Part shown: piece by piece, positions 18,251-27,530 of the stretch
Layout of the letters: each line of letters starts with the position of its first letter
Numbering within the stretch: the stretch's first letter is position 1
Source: Asanoa iriomotensis
Lineage (GTDB): Bacteria; Actinomycetota; Actinomycetes; Mycobacteriales; Micromonosporaceae
Reading direction: 5' to 3'
DNA: 64,000 nt
Assembly (NCBI RefSeq): GCF_016862515.1
Contig: NZ_BONC01000020.1
Span: 52,823 to 116,822, forward strand
The notes under the pieces: generated by a model
Database searches by the model: none
What the model was told of the DNA's origin: nothing
Seen by the model: only the letters and a program-made list of their open reading frames with translations
Translations under genes and position numbers: made by a program

Positions 18251-18466
18251 TCAGTCCAGCTCCGGCATCGGCACCGGCTGGGGACGCGGCCGGCAGGTGC
18301 CGCACTGCACGGCGTCCTCGACGACCAGGCCCTCGGCGCGGCCGCGGGTCTCCGAGCGGTGCACCTCCAGCAGGAACGGCCCGAACCGGGCGTGGTCCTC
18401 GCACACCCCGCGCCCGCAGAACCGGCACGACCCCCGCGCCGACTTAGGACAAAACCAACAGAGCAC
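18251..18466 (-). CDS. Small zinc-ribbon protein
   Basis: A 71-residue protein with several Cys pairs: CWFC at the start, CRFCGRGVC near 14-22, and CGTC near 55-58, plus His in EDHARF. These could bind one or two zinc ions. It has no membrane segment or signal. It sits between the M50 protein gene (9 nt upstream on this strand) and the calcium-repeat gene and is probably co-transcribed with them. I do not know its role; an adaptor or regulatory subunit is possible. Confidence 0.6.
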   Translation of the reverse strand: MLCWFCPKSARGSCRFCGRGVCEDHARFGPFLLEVHRSETRGRAEGLVVEDAVQCGTCRPRPQPVPMPELD

Positions 18467-18475
18467 TAGCTCTCC

Positions 18476-21400
18476 TCATCCAATAATCGGGATGCAAGGA
18501 CCGAGCCGGACCGTGATCTCGTCCGAATCCGTTTGTTTGATCCCGTCTACCGCGGTCACCCTGATGACGACTGCGAAGCCACCCTGTGAGGTCTCGCGCC
18601 CGTAAGGGATCGACACCTGCCCTCGGAAGGTTCCATCACCCTTCAGCGAGAAGCCGCCACTTTGTTCGAGCTGCGAAATCGACCAGGAGCCGTCAACGGA
18701 GACCAGGTCTTCGTCGCTGACATCAACGCTGACGTTCGTCGTGGCGCTGCCGCCACAGGGACCGTCCATCGGGTTCGGATCCGCAGAGAGGCCGGTCACC
18801 GACGGAGGATCATTAGGCGGTGGTGGATCCGACGTCGGTGGGTTCGTCGGCGGTGTTGTCGTCGGAGCCGTAGTCGGTGGGTTGCCCGGAGGCGGGTTGC
18901 CCGGTGGTGGGTTGCCCGGAGGCGGGTTCCCACCAGGCGGCGGGTTGCCGCCCGGAGGCGGATTGCCCTCGGGGTCCGGGTTCCCAGGCGTCGGCGTGGC
19001 GGTTGGCGTCGCGGTGGGCGACGGCGAGTCGGTCGGGCTCGGTTGCTCGCTCGGCGACGGCTCCTCGGTCGGCCCGGCCGGCCGCGGCACCTCGAGGCCG
19101 TCACCGCAGTCCAACGGCGCGTCGGTCTCGGGCGCGAGCTGGCCGTCGACCCGCACCTCACCCGCGGAGACGACGCTGCCGCCGCCTGCGCTCACCCTGT
19201 ACCAGGCCTCACCGTCGTTGACCAGCCGCATCCCGGTGGCATCCAGCGACAGCGCGAGCGGCAGGAACGTCCCACTCGTGCTCGCGGTGTCGACCAGCAC
19301 CCGACCGTCGGAAAGCCGCAACGTGCCATGCGGCCGCGTGCGCCGGTCGCCCTCGCTCCACAGTGCACCGACGGACACGCCGCTGCCCGCGCACAACACG
19401 GTCACGGCGCCGCCGCGGAAGGTCAGCGTCGCCGACGAGCGGTCCCGCAGGCGCACCTGGTCGCCCTCGGTCACGTAGACCTTGTCGCCCGAGGTCAGCT
19501 TCACCGGCCGCCCGTTGACCGACGCGTCCGCCGTGCCGCGGGTGGTGGCCAGCAGCGCGCGGTCGGCCGGCATCTCGGCCCAGGCCGGCCCCGGGAGCAG
19601 GTTCGTCGCGGTCAGCAGCAGCGCGAGCAGCAGGAGCAGCGCGGTCAGCCACCACAGCCGCCGCTCGAAGCGCCCGTCCACGTTCTCGTCGATCACCGGC
19701 GGCGGCCCGGGTGGCGCGGCCAGCGGCGGGTACCCGCCCGTCGGGTGCACGCCCGCGCGGGGGCCCGCGCCGACCGCCGACGCGACGACCGAGGGGTCGG
19801 CGCCGAGCAGCAGCGGTACGCCCGGCAGCGCCGGCACCGTCCACAGCCGGGTCGGCGTCCGCGCGGTCGCCACGATCCCGCCGGGGCCGTCCCCGATCGG
19901 GCCGATCAGCGTGCCCCGGCGCAGTTCGGTGCCGTCCGGCAACAGCACGCTGCCGGACTCGATGACCACGGCGTCGGTCGCGCCGCTCAGCGTCACGGGT
20001 TCGCCCGGCGCGAGCATGGCGGGCCGGGCGGCGGAGACCAGCCCCATCCGGTCCTCGGCCGACAGCGACTGCAGCGCGGGCGCCTCCGCGAAGAGCCGGT
20101 CGGCCTGGTCCCACTCCGCCGGCGGCGGCCCCGGCACCGGGCCGATCGCCCGCGACACCGCAGACGACGGCAGCGACAGCAGCGTCGTGCCCGCGGTGTG
20201 CCAGGCCAGCGCGGCCGGTGCCCCGCTCAACGCACTGGCCAGCCCGACCACGCCGCCGGCGCCGATCCGCTGGCGGACCAGCCCGGACGGGTCGTCGGGG
20301 CGGCGCGCCTCGAGAGCGCCGTCGACCACGACGTAGACGGCGCGTTGTGCCGCGCCCGCGAACACCAACTGCTGGCCGGTGCGCGGACGCACCCAGGTGG
20401 CGGTCGCGGCGAGGTCGGCGAGCGCGGCGCCGGGCAGCCGGCCGAGCGGCGAAGCGCGCAGGGCGTCGAGCCGGCGCGGTGCGTCCAGGTCGCGACGCCG
20501 CCGTTCGAGCCGGTGGCGCAGCGCGCGCACCCGGCCCGCGACCCAGCCGAACGCGAGGTAGACCAGCGGCGCGGCGAGCCCGCAGATCACGGCGAACAGC
20601 AGGATCCGGGCCGGCCACCCGGAACGCCACAGGCCGATGGTCAGCCCGGCGACCCGGTCGGTCCAGATCCGCCAGCCCAGGTTGACCGCGATCGCCACCC
20701 AGAGCACGGCGACGGTCCCGTAGAGCGCGACCAGCCGCCCCTCGCGGTCCAGCTCGGCCCAGCGCGGCGGGCGGCGGCGCAACCGGCTGACCACGTAGGT
20801 GAGGCCCCTGGCCCGCAGGTTCGGGATCTCCAGCCAGTCCATCAGCAGGTAGTAGCCGTCGAGCGCGAGGAACGGGTTGAGGTTGAACAGCGCGTTGAGG
20901 TACCACGCGAACGCGAGCTTGAACGTCCACGGCGCGGCCTCGGGCACGAAGACGCCGACCAGCCCCGCGATGCCGGCCAGCACGAGCCCGGTGGCCGGCC
21001 CGGCGGCCGTGGTGGTCATCCGCGCCCGGCGCCCGGCCATCCACACGTCGGTGGTGTCGACGAAGACCGAGGGGATGCCGAAGTAGACGAGGAAGCCGGC
21101 CGCGGGCACCCGCCGACCGGCGTGCTTGGTGGCCAGGGCGTGGCCGAGCTCGTGGCAGGCCAGCGCGAGCACGTTGAGCCCGAGCAGCACGGCCGCGCCG
21201 ACGGCGTACGAGCCTCCGGTCAGGAAGATCGCCTCTTCGCCGTGCCACCAGGTCCAGCCGAACGACACCAGGCCGGCCACGGCGACGAGCCCGAGCAGCG
21301 CGACGACGGCCTTGTGGAAGAGCAGGCGCCCGCCGGCCCGGTAGAGGAACGTGACCAGCGGGTCGATGTTGGCGACCACGGTGCGGCGGCCCTGCGCGAA

Positions 21401-21877
21401 CGCCAGCAGCGTGCGACCGAGCCGCAGCGGCCAGGGCCGGCGGCGCACCCGGGCCAGCGGTTTGAACGCGTCGACCGGCAGCTCGGCCAGCATCCGGTTG
21501 GCGGCGAGGTCGGCGACCACCCGGGTGACCTGGTCGGGCGCGAGGCGCCCACCGATCCGGGCGAACTCCGCGACGAGCCGGGCGACCGTGCGCGTGCCGT
21601 CCATCAGCGTCGCGAGCTGCCACTCCTCGGGCGTCAGCCGCAGATAGCAGGCCCCGCCGCGGTCGTCCGGCGAGCGGAGCATCACGTACGGCACACCGCG
21701 CACGGAGACCAGGTCGACCTGCTCGATGCCGGCGCGCAGCACGGGCCGCGCCCGTGCCGGGTTGAGCCGCTCGACGACGGCTGCCCACATGCCGGGGTCG
21801 TGCGGACCCACCGGCTGCCCTGGCGCCCGCCCGGCCAGCGCCTCCCACACACTCACCCGGGTCTCGACGACCGTCAC
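18476..21877 (-). CDS. PqqD-like/M50 membrane metalloprotease with cNMP- and FecR-like domains
   Basis: An 1133-residue multidomain membrane protein. Residues ~45-135 resemble PqqD, a RiPP recognition fold. Membrane helices follow, with the zinc motif HELGH (242-246) and NPFLALDGYY (334-343) of M50 intramembrane proteases. Two cyclic-nucleotide-binding-like regions are near 475-580 and 600-695. A membrane helix at ~741-760 leads to an exported FecR-like region (~770-870), a Pro/Thr-rich linker with repeated GNPPP units, and a C-terminal Ig-like domain ending in CIPIIG. The start is a GTG at 21877. It is the first gene of a three-gene leftward cluster. The substrate is unknown. DNA at ~18880-18975 is repetitive because of the linker. 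Confidence 0.78.
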   Translation of the reverse strand: MTVVETRVSVWEALAGRAPGQPVGPHDPGMWAAVVERLNPARARPVLRAGIEQVDLVSVRGVPYVMLRSPDDRGGACYLRLTPEEWQLATLMDGTRTVARLVAEFARIGGRLAPDQVTRVVADLAANRMLAELPVDAFKPLARVRRRPWPLRLGRTLLAFAQGRRTVVANIDPLVTFLYRAGGRLLFHKAVVALLGLVAVAGLVSFGWTWWHGEEAIFLTGGSYAVGAAVLLGLNVLALACHELGHALATKHAGRRVPAAGFLVYFGIPSVFVDTTDVWMAGRRARMTTTAAGPATGLVLAGIAGLVGVFVPEAAPWTFKLAFAWYLNALFNLNPFLALDGYYLLMDWLEIPNLRARGLTYVVSRLRRRPPRWAELDREGRLVALYGTVAVLWVAIAVNLGWRIWTDRVAGLTIGLWRSGWPARILLFAVICGLAAPLVYLAFGWVAGRVRALRHRLERRRRDLDAPRRLDALRASPLGRLPGAALADLAATATWVRPRTGQQLVFAGAAQRAVYVVVDGALEARRPDDPSGLVRQRIGAGGVVGLASALSGAPAALAWHTAGTTLLSLPSSAVSRAIGPVPGPPPAEWDQADRLFAEAPALQSLSAEDRMGLVSAARPAMLAPGEPVTLSGATDAVVIESGSVLLPDGTELRRGTLIGPIGDGPGGIVATARTPTRLWTVPALPGVPLLLGADPSVVASAVGAGPRAGVHPTGGYPPLAAPPGPPPVIDENVDGRFERRLWWLTALLLLLALLLTATNLLPGPAWAEMPADRALLATTRGTADASVNGRPVKLTSGDKVYVTEGDQVRLRDRSSATLTFRGGAVTVLCAGSGVSVGALWSEGDRRTRPHGTLRLSDGRVLVDTASTSGTFLPLALSLDATGMRLVNDGEAWYRVSAGGGSVVSAGEVRVDGQLAPETDAPLDCGDGLEVPRPAGPTEEPSPSEQPSPTDSPSPTATPTATPTPGNPDPEGNPPPGGNPPPGGNPPPGNPPPGNPPPGNPPTTAPTTTPPTNPPTSDPPPPNDPPSVTGLSADPNPMDGPCGGSATTNVSVDVSDEDLVSVDGSWSISQLEQSGGFSLKGDGTFRGQVSIPYGRETSQGGFAVVIRVTAVDGIKQTDSDEITVRLGPCIPIIG

Positions 21878-22022
21878 GGTGCCCCACCCTCCGACTCCCC
21901 CACCGGGGTTGGAGACTAGGCCCGCTCATCGATCGTATTCGACTCCGCGTCCGCTACCCGACACCCACACACAGGCAGGATCGGCCGGCGGTCACCGGCC
22001 GATCACCTACCGCAGACAAAGT

Positions 22023-22074
22023 GGTGGCGGGTGACACAGCCAACCCCCGAGGGCCGTGTCACCCGCCACCTTTT
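22023..22074. terminator. Bidirectional-looking hairpin after the HtrA gene
   Basis: A perfect 15-bp stem (22023-22037 with 22056-22070) is followed by TTTT on the plus strand and by ACTTTGTC on the minus strand. It lies 61 nt past the HtrA stop and probably ends that leftward operon. A second 10-bp inverted repeat (21979-21988 with 21995-22004) lies just beyond, upstream of the M50 gene. Confidence 0.75.
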
Positions 22075-22135
22075 GGGAGGAGGACCGTCACCGCGGGTCA
22101 CGCGGACTTCGAGTCCCAGGTGTGCGCTCTTGCAG

Positions 22136-23668
22136 TTATGACGCTTCGGTGAGCGTCACGGTTGCGGTGTTTTCCGAACCGTTCCGGGTGTACGTGAGTT
22201 GCACCTGGTCACCGACCTTGTGCGACTGCACCGCGGCGACGAGCTCATCGGAGCTGGTGATGGCCTCGTCGCCGAACTTGGTCACCACGTCGCCCTGCTG
22301 CAGCCCGGCCTTGGCGGCCGCGCTGTTCGGGGAGACGGCGGAGATGATCGCGCCGTTGCCGTTCTCCTGGTCGGCCACCTGCACACCCAGCGCGGCGTGC
22401 GAGACCTTCTCGCCGTTGCGGAGGGCGTTGGCGACCTGCTCGGCCTTGGCGCTCGGGATCGCGAACCCGACGCCGATGCTGCCGTTGCCCTGGCCCGAGG
22501 TGGCGATCGCGGTGTTGATGCCGATCACCTCGCCGTTGGTGTTGACCAGCGCACCACCCGAGTTGCCCGGGTTGATTGGCGCGTCGGTCTGCAGCAGGCC
22601 GGACAGCGACGTCGCGGTCGGCTGCTGCTGGCTGTCGCCGCCGCCGAACGGGTTGGGCTGTTGCTGCTGCTCGGACTGGGTGCGGATCGTGCGGTCCTTG
22701 GCGCTGATGATGCCGGCCGTCACCGAGCCCTGCAGGCCCAACGGGCTGCCCAGGGCCAGCACCGTGTCGCCGACCTGCACCGCGGAGCTGTCGCCGAACT
22801 TGGCCGGGCTCAGGCCCGACACGCCGGTCGCCTTGACCACGGCGAGGTCGCTCTTGGGGTCGGTGCCGACGATGGTCGCGCTGGCCCGCTTGCCGTTGTC
22901 GAAGACCACCTGGACGGTGTCGCCGCCCGCGCTGGCCACGACGTGGTTGTTGGTCAGCACGTAGCCGTCGTCGGTGAGCACCACGCCGGAGCCCTCGCCG
23001 CTGCCGGTGGTGACCGAGACGATGCTCGGCTCGACCTTCTGCGCGATCTCGGCGAGCGACGACCGGTTGACCACCGGCGCCGCGGCCGCGCGGGCCCGGG
23101 CGTTGTCGTTGTCGTTGCCCTGCAGGGCCGCGCCGATCACGCCGCCGACCAGGCCGGCGCCGAGCAGCAGCACGAGCGCGACGGCGAGACCGGCGATCCA
23201 CCGGCCGACGCGGGTGGGTCGCTGCGGACCTGGCGCGTGCTGCCAGTGCTGCCCGGGCGGCGGAGGCGGCGCGCCCGGACCACCGCCGGCCCAGGGGATG
23301 GGAGTGCCGTGCTGGCCGCCGGCGGGGTAGCCGGTCTGGCCGTAGGACGGGTAGCTGTACTGCGGGTAGCCCGAGCCGGTCTGCGGATATCCGCCGGCCT
23401 GTGCGTAGCCGCCCGCCTGCGGCGGCTGCGGAGCCGGCGCCTGCCAGGGGCTGCGCGGCGCTTCCGCGGGCTGTGCCGACACCGGCGTGCCGCTGACCGG
23501 CTGGGGGTTGGTGGGGAGGGTGGGCTGCTGGGCCGTGGGCTGCTCGCCCGCCTGGTGCGCCGTGGGCTGCTCGCCCCCGTGCGGGCGCGGCTGCTCCGGC
23601 GCGGGCCCGGAGCCCGGTTCGGCGTCCCGCTCGGGGTCGTGCCGGGGGTCGCTTTCGTGCTCGGTCAT
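22136..23668 (-). CDS. HtrA/PepD-like membrane serine protease
   Basis: A 510-residue envelope protease/chaperone. The N-terminal ~150 residues are Pro/Gln/Gly/Tyr-rich and cytoplasmic, followed by one membrane helix (WIAGLAVALVLLLGAGLVGG). The trypsin-like domain has the triad His in TNNHVVAS, Asp in SDLAVVKA and Ser in GNSGGAL. A PDZ domain (GNGAIISAVSPNSAAAKAGL) ends the protein. GGAAAGG-like bases precede the ATG. It lies 5 nt after the sensor kinase gene, so regulator, kinase and protease form one operon like mycobacterial mprA-mprB-pepD. It probably degrades misfolded envelope proteins and dampens the sensor. Confidence 0.9.
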   Translation of the reverse strand: MTEHESDPRHDPERDAEPGSGPAPEQPRPHGGEQPTAHQAGEQPTAQQPTLPTNPQPVSGTPVSAQPAEAPRSPWQAPAPQPPQAGGYAQAGGYPQTGSGYPQYSYPSYGQTGYPAGGQHGTPIPWAGGGPGAPPPPPGQHWQHAPGPQRPTRVGRWIAGLAVALVLLLGAGLVGGVIGAALQGNDNDNARARAAAAPVVNRSSLAEIAQKVEPSIVSVTTGSGEGSGVVLTDDGYVLTNNHVVASAGGDTVQVVFDNGKRASATIVGTDPKSDLAVVKATGVSGLSPAKFGDSSAVQVGDTVLALGSPLGLQGSVTAGIISAKDRTIRTQSEQQQQPNPFGGGDSQQQPTATSLSGLLQTDAPINPGNSGGALVNTNGEVIGINTAIATSGQGNGSIGVGFAIPSAKAEQVANALRNGEKVSHAALGVQVADQENGNGAIISAVSPNSAAAKAGLQQGDVVTKFGDEAITSSDELVAAVQSHKVGDQVQLTYTRNGSENTATVTLTEAS

Positions 23669-23673
23669 GCCGT

Positions 23674-25305
23674 TTACCTTTCCCCACCGCTCTGCGACCC
23701 GCCTGGGGCCGGGCTGAGCGTTGTCTGAGAGTGCCCGTGCGGTTCCGCGCCGTTGCCGCCCGGGCCGTGCCCGTCCTGGTCCGGGAAGTCCTGGTCGTCG
23801 TCGCCACCGCCGGCCAGCGGCAGCCGGACCCGGAAGGTGGAACCGTGGCCGGGCACGCTGTCGACCTCGACCGTGCCGCCGTGCGCGCGGACCAGGGCCG
23901 CGACGATCGCGAGCCCCAGGCCGGTGCTGTTGGCCTCACGGTCGCGCCGGCGTGCGGCGTCCGCCCGGTAGAACCGTTCGAAGACGCGTTCGGCCTGCTC
24001 CGGCGGGAGACCCTGGCCGGTGTCGACCACCTCGACGATGGCCGAGCCGCCGTCGGAACGCAGCCGCACGGTGATCTTGGCGTCCGCCGGCGTATGGATG
24101 ATCGCGTTGGTCAGCAGGTTGCCCAGCACCTGGCGGAGCCGGGCGTCGTCGGCCCGCACCACCAGCAGCCCCGCCCGCGGCGCCACCTCTATCGAGATGT
24201 CGCGCTCGGGCGCCATCGCCTGCGCGGCCTGCACCGCCTCGCTGGCGAGCACGCGCAGCTCCACCGGGGACAGCGACAACGGTCGCTCCCGATCAAGACG
24301 GGCGAGCAGCAGCAGGTCCTCCACGAGGAGACCCATCCTGGCCGCCTCGTCCTCGATGCGACGGACCAGCCGTGCGGTGTCGCCGGGCGACGCGGCCGCG
24401 CCCTGCCGGTAGAGCTCGGCGAAGCCACGGATGCTCGTCAGCGGCGTACGCAACTCGTGTGAGGCGTCCGCGACGAACTGCCGCATGCGTTCCTCGGAGC
24501 GCAACGCCCGCGACTCCGACGCCTGCGCGGCGAACGCCGCGTCCCGGGCGGCGGCCTCCGACTCGGCCCGTGCGGCGAACGCGGTCTCGATCTGGGTGAG
24601 CATCGTGTTCAGCGCGCGGGACAGCCGGCCCAGCTCGGTCTTGGGCTCGTCGACGCCCGGCTCGGGGTCGGGCACACGTTGACTGAGGTCGCCGGCCGCG
24701 ATCGCGACCGTCGTGCGTTCGATCTGGCGCAACGGTTTCAGGTTGCTGCGGACTATCGCCGCGCCGAGCGTGGCCAGCACGATCAGCACGGTGCCGCCCG
24801 CCAGCCCGTCGATCCAGAGCAGCTGTTTGACAGTGTGGTCGACGTCGGCGAGGTTGTAGCCGACGACGACGATCGCGGTGCTGTTCTGCGGCTGGACCAT
24901 CAGCACCCGCCAGCGCGTCTGGCTGCCGATCGCCTTGATCGTGTACGGGTCGTTCTGGTGCTGCCGCAGCGACTGCTGTAGGCCGGTGTAGTTCTGCGGC
25001 AGGTCCGGGCCGTCGGGCGTGAAGAGCTGGCTGGGCCGGCTGCTCAGGTCGTTGAGGGTCGGCTGGTCCGGGGTGGACGCGACGGCGAACGCGTTGTCGC
25101 CCACCGCGAACTGGATGTTGTCGCGGAGCAGCGTCTGCACGTTGTTGTTGAGGCTGCGCAGGTTGCCGTCGACCTGGTCGAGCAGGTAGTTGCGCAGGAA
25201 GAACGTGCTGGCCGCACCGATCACCAGCAGGGCCGCGGTGACCAGCGCCAGGACGGCGGCGACGAGCTTGACGCGCAGCGGTGTGCCGCGCAGGGGGGCC
25301 ATCAT
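23674..25305 (-). CDS. Membrane sensor histidine kinase, MprB-like
   Basis: A 543-residue kinase. A membrane helix near residue 15-35 and a second near 180-205 bound a ~140-residue extracytoplasmic sensor. A HAMP region (RSNLKPLRQIERTT) and HisKA domain follow, with the phospho-acceptor His in FVADASHELRTPLTS. The HATPase has NLLTNAIIHTP, VVDTGQGLPPE and STGLGLAIV. The start is the ATG pair at 25302-25305, 8 nt after the regulator's stop; a longer in-frame version overlaps the regulator and is rejected. In mycobacteria the MprB sensor domain responds to envelope stress; the same role is inferred here from the operon with HtrA. Confidence 0.88.
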   Translation of the reverse strand: MMAPLRGTPLRVKLVAAVLALVTAALLVIGAASTFFLRNYLLDQVDGNLRSLNNNVQTLLRDNIQFAVGDNAFAVASTPDQPTLNDLSSRPSQLFTPDGPDLPQNYTGLQQSLRQHQNDPYTIKAIGSQTRWRVLMVQPQNSTAIVVVGYNLADVDHTVKQLLWIDGLAGGTVLIVLATLGAAIVRSNLKPLRQIERTTVAIAAGDLSQRVPDPEPGVDEPKTELGRLSRALNTMLTQIETAFAARAESEAAARDAAFAAQASESRALRSEERMRQFVADASHELRTPLTSIRGFAELYRQGAAASPGDTARLVRRIEDEAARMGLLVEDLLLLARLDRERPLSLSPVELRVLASEAVQAAQAMAPERDISIEVAPRAGLLVVRADDARLRQVLGNLLTNAIIHTPADAKITVRLRSDGGSAIVEVVDTGQGLPPEQAERVFERFYRADAARRRDREANSTGLGLAIVAALVRAHGGTVEVDSVPGHGSTFRVRLPLAGGGDDDQDFPDQDGHGPGGNGAEPHGHSQTTLSPAPGGSQSGGER

Positions 25306-25313
25306 GAATGGCC

Positions 25314-26015
25314 CTAGGCGGCTGGCTTGCGGAGCACGTATCCGACACCACGCAGGGTGTGGATCAGCCGCGGCTGGCCGTTGTCGATCTTGCGACGCAG
25401 GTAGGAGATGTAGCTCTCCACGATGTTGTCGTCGCCGCGGAAGTCGTAGTTCCACACGTGGTCGAGGATCTGCGCCTTGGACAGCACCCGGTTGGCGTTG
25501 AGCATCAGGTAGCGCAGCAGCTTGAACTCGGTGGGGGAAAGCTGGACCCGCTGGCCCGCGCGGTAGACCTCGTGGGTCTCCTCGTCGAGCTCGAGGTCGG
25601 CGAACGTGAGCCGGGAGGCGCTCTGGTCACCGGAGGTGGTGCGGCGCAGCACGGCCCGGATGCGGGCGGTCAGCTCCTCGAGGCTGAACGGCTTGGTGAC
25701 GTAGTCGTCGCCGCCCAGCGTCAAGCCGCGGATCTTGTCGTCGGTGGCGTCGCGGGCGGTCAGGAACACCACGGGTGTACGGGTGCCGCCTTCCCGCATC
25801 AGCCTTATCACCTCGAAGCCGTCGAGGTCGGGCAGCATCACGTCGAGGACGACGAGGTCCGGCCTGCGGTCCTTCGCCGCGCTGACTGCCGAGCTGCCGC
25901 TGGTCGCCGTGCTCACTTCGAAGCCGGCGAACTTGAGACTGGCGGAGAGCAGCTCGAGGATGTTGGGGTCGTCCTCGACGACCAGCAGGCGTGCCTCGGT
26001 CTGTGGTGCGGCCAT
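25314..26015 (-). CDS. OmpR-family response regulator, MprA-like
   Basis: A 233-residue regulator. The receiver shows LLVVEDDPNILELL, the phospho-acceptor Asp in DLVVLDVMLPDLDGF and Lys in VTKPFSLEEL. A winged-helix DNA-binding domain follows (LSPTEFKLLRYLMLNANRVLSK, then VESYISYLRRKID). The ATG at 26015 matches the usual family start; an in-frame GTG at 26036 is an alternative, and neither has a clear Shine-Dalgarno sequence. It heads the regulator-kinase-protease operon and probably activates it. Confidence 0.9.
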   Translation of the reverse strand: MAAPQTEARLLVVEDDPNILELLSASLKFAGFEVSTATSGSSAVSAAKDRRPDLVVLDVMLPDLDGFEVIRLMREGGTRTPVVFLTARDATDDKIRGLTLGGDDYVTKPFSLEELTARIRAVLRRTTSGDQSASRLTFADLELDEETHEVYRAGQRVQLSPTEFKLLRYLMLNANRVLSKAQILDHVWNYDFRGDDNIVESYISYLRRKIDNGQPRLIHTLRGVGYVLRKPAA

Positions 26016-26088
26016 GACACCATCATTGACCCGCACGCTGTGGCGGCGCTGGATTGAAGCTGAAAGTCCGCTGTGCGTGACCTACGCC

Positions 26089-26676
26089 TCACCGCTGGAG
26101 CCGGCGCAGGCCGTCGAGCACGCCGTCGAGCAGGCGGGACGCGGTGCGGAGCTGGTCGTCGCTGAACCGCCCACGGCGGACGATAGCGCGCACCTCGTCG
26201 GTGAACGCCGCCAGCCGGCGGTCGAAGTCCTCCTGCGGATCGCTCTGTGCCCGGGTGCCGATCTGCACCTCGAAGACCCAGGGACTCCTCTTCGTCTGCC
26301 GCGTCGCCTCGCGCAGCTCGCGCTTCAGGTCGCGCGCCGAGCCGCGTACCTCCGCCTGGATCTCGGCCGCCAGGTCGCTCACCGACTTGTTGATGTCCTG
26401 CTCGAGGTCGGCCAGCTCACCGGCCCGTTGGCGCAGCTCGGCCCGCCCGCCCTCGGTGATGGAGTAGGTCTTGCGCCCACCCGCGGCGGTGTGCGTGACC
26501 AGACCCTCGGTCTCCATCCGGGCGAGCCGGGGATAGATCGTGCCCGCGCTGGGCGCGTAGGTGCCGTGGAACCGGTCGGCCAGCAGCCGGATGAGCTCGT
26601 AGCCGTGCTTCGGGCCGTCGTCGAGCAGCTTGAGCAGGTAGAGGCGCAACCGCCCATGGCTGAACACGGCCGTCAT
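26089..26676 (-). CDS. PadR-family transcriptional regulator
   Basis: A 195-residue repressor-type protein. The N-terminal winged helix has LLKLLDDGPKHGYELIRLL and SAGTIYPRLARMETEGLV, typical of PadR. A long helical, charged C-terminal region serves for dimerisation. Its start overlaps the stop of the DUF4097 gene by 4 nt, so the two are coupled. PadR proteins usually repress their own operon; an ATATCGCGAT-type site lies just upstream of the first gene. The effector is unknown. Confidence 0.88.
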   Translation of the reverse strand: MTAVFSHGRLRLYLLKLLDDGPKHGYELIRLLADRFHGTYAPSAGTIYPRLARMETEGLVTHTAAGGRKTYSITEGGRAELRQRAGELADLEQDINKSVSDLAAEIQAEVRGSARDLKRELREATRQTKRSPWVFEVQIGTRAQSDPQEDFDRRLAAFTDEVRAIVRRGRFSDDQLRTASRLLDGVLDGLRRLQR

Positions 26677-27503
26677 TCCGGCGTATCTCCTTCCGTGTCG
26701 ACCGGTCGCGCCAGCAACGCGATGCTGCCGGAAACGGTCGTCGCCCAGAGTTTGCCGGTGCCGCGGCCCAGGACGCCGCGCCGGTCCTGCCGCACGCCGC
26801 GCTGCTGGTGGCCGAGCTGCGGGAAGGCGCTGGTGATCTGGCCCGACTGGGAGTGCAGGTCGACGGTCAGGTCGGCGTCCTGCCGGACCCGCACGGTGAC
26901 GCTGCCGGAGGTGGTGCGCAGCCGCAACTCGCGGTGGTGCGGGTTGTCAAGATCACAGGTGACCGCGCCGGACACGGTCGTCATCTCGACCCGGTCGGCC
27001 GCGCTGTCGGCGAGTACGAGCTCACCCGAGACGGTCTTCATGCTCAGGTCGCCGTCGACGCCGAGCGCCTCGACCGGGCCCGAGACGACCTTGGCCCGGG
27101 TGCGCCCGCCCAGGCCCATCAGGGTGATCCGCCCGGACGTCAGGTCGACCTCGGTGTCCTCGCGGAGGCCGGCGGCGACCACGGCGCCGTCGACGAGCCG
27201 CAGGTAGGCGGCGGTGGCGTGGGGCACGGCGATCGAGACCTCGACCCGGAACCGGCGGTGGAGCTGCCCGATCCACCACAACACTCCCGGAAAGCGCGGA
27301 AGGCGGTTGTGGCGGACGACGAGAGTACGGTCGACCACCTCGACGATCACCGGGGTGCGCCCGGCCCGGGTGATGTCGAGCCGCGCGGGGCCTTCGCCGC
27401 CGACCAGGTTGATCCGGCCGGAGACAAGGTTGACGTCGACGCGGTCGACCGGCGCGTCGATGCTGATCTGGCGTGGCTCCTCGACGACCCAGCGGTTGGA
27501 CAC
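26673..27503 (-). CDS. DUF4097-family beta-repeat protein
   Basis: A 276-residue protein with repeated beta-helical units such as VDVNLVSGRINLVGG, MKTVSGELVLADS, MTTVSGAVTCDL and LRTTSGSVTVRV, the hallmark of DUF4097/adhesin-like domains. There is no signal peptide or membrane helix, so it is probably cytoplasmic. DUF4097 genes commonly sit with PadR regulators in actinobacteria and firmicutes; the biochemical role is not established. It is the first gene of the pair. Confidence 0.8.
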   Translation of the reverse strand: MSNRWVVEEPRQISIDAPVDRVDVNLVSGRINLVGGEGPARLDITRAGRTPVIVEVVDRTLVVRHNRLPRFPGVLWWIGQLHRRFRVEVSIAVPHATAAYLRLVDGAVVAAGLREDTEVDLTSGRITLMGLGGRTRAKVVSGPVEALGVDGDLSMKTVSGELVLADSAADRVEMTTVSGAVTCDLDNPHHRELRLRTTSGSVTVRVRQDADLTVDLHSQSGQITSAFPQLGHQQRGVRQDRRGVLGRGTGKLWATTVSGSIALLARPVDTEGDTPE

Positions 27504-27530
27504 GACCCACCTCCCAAGTGCCGCTTGAGC

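Noticed and set aside
18830..18980. Short tandem repeats that look like a CRISPR or VNTR
   Set aside because: They are in frame and code the GNPPP linker of the M50 protein; unit lengths and spacers do not fit CRISPR.
18662..21929. Long open frames on both strands through the M50 gene
   Set aside because: They are compositionally biased shadows (Arg/Gly/Pro/His-rich). Only the frame with HELGH and the other domains is real.
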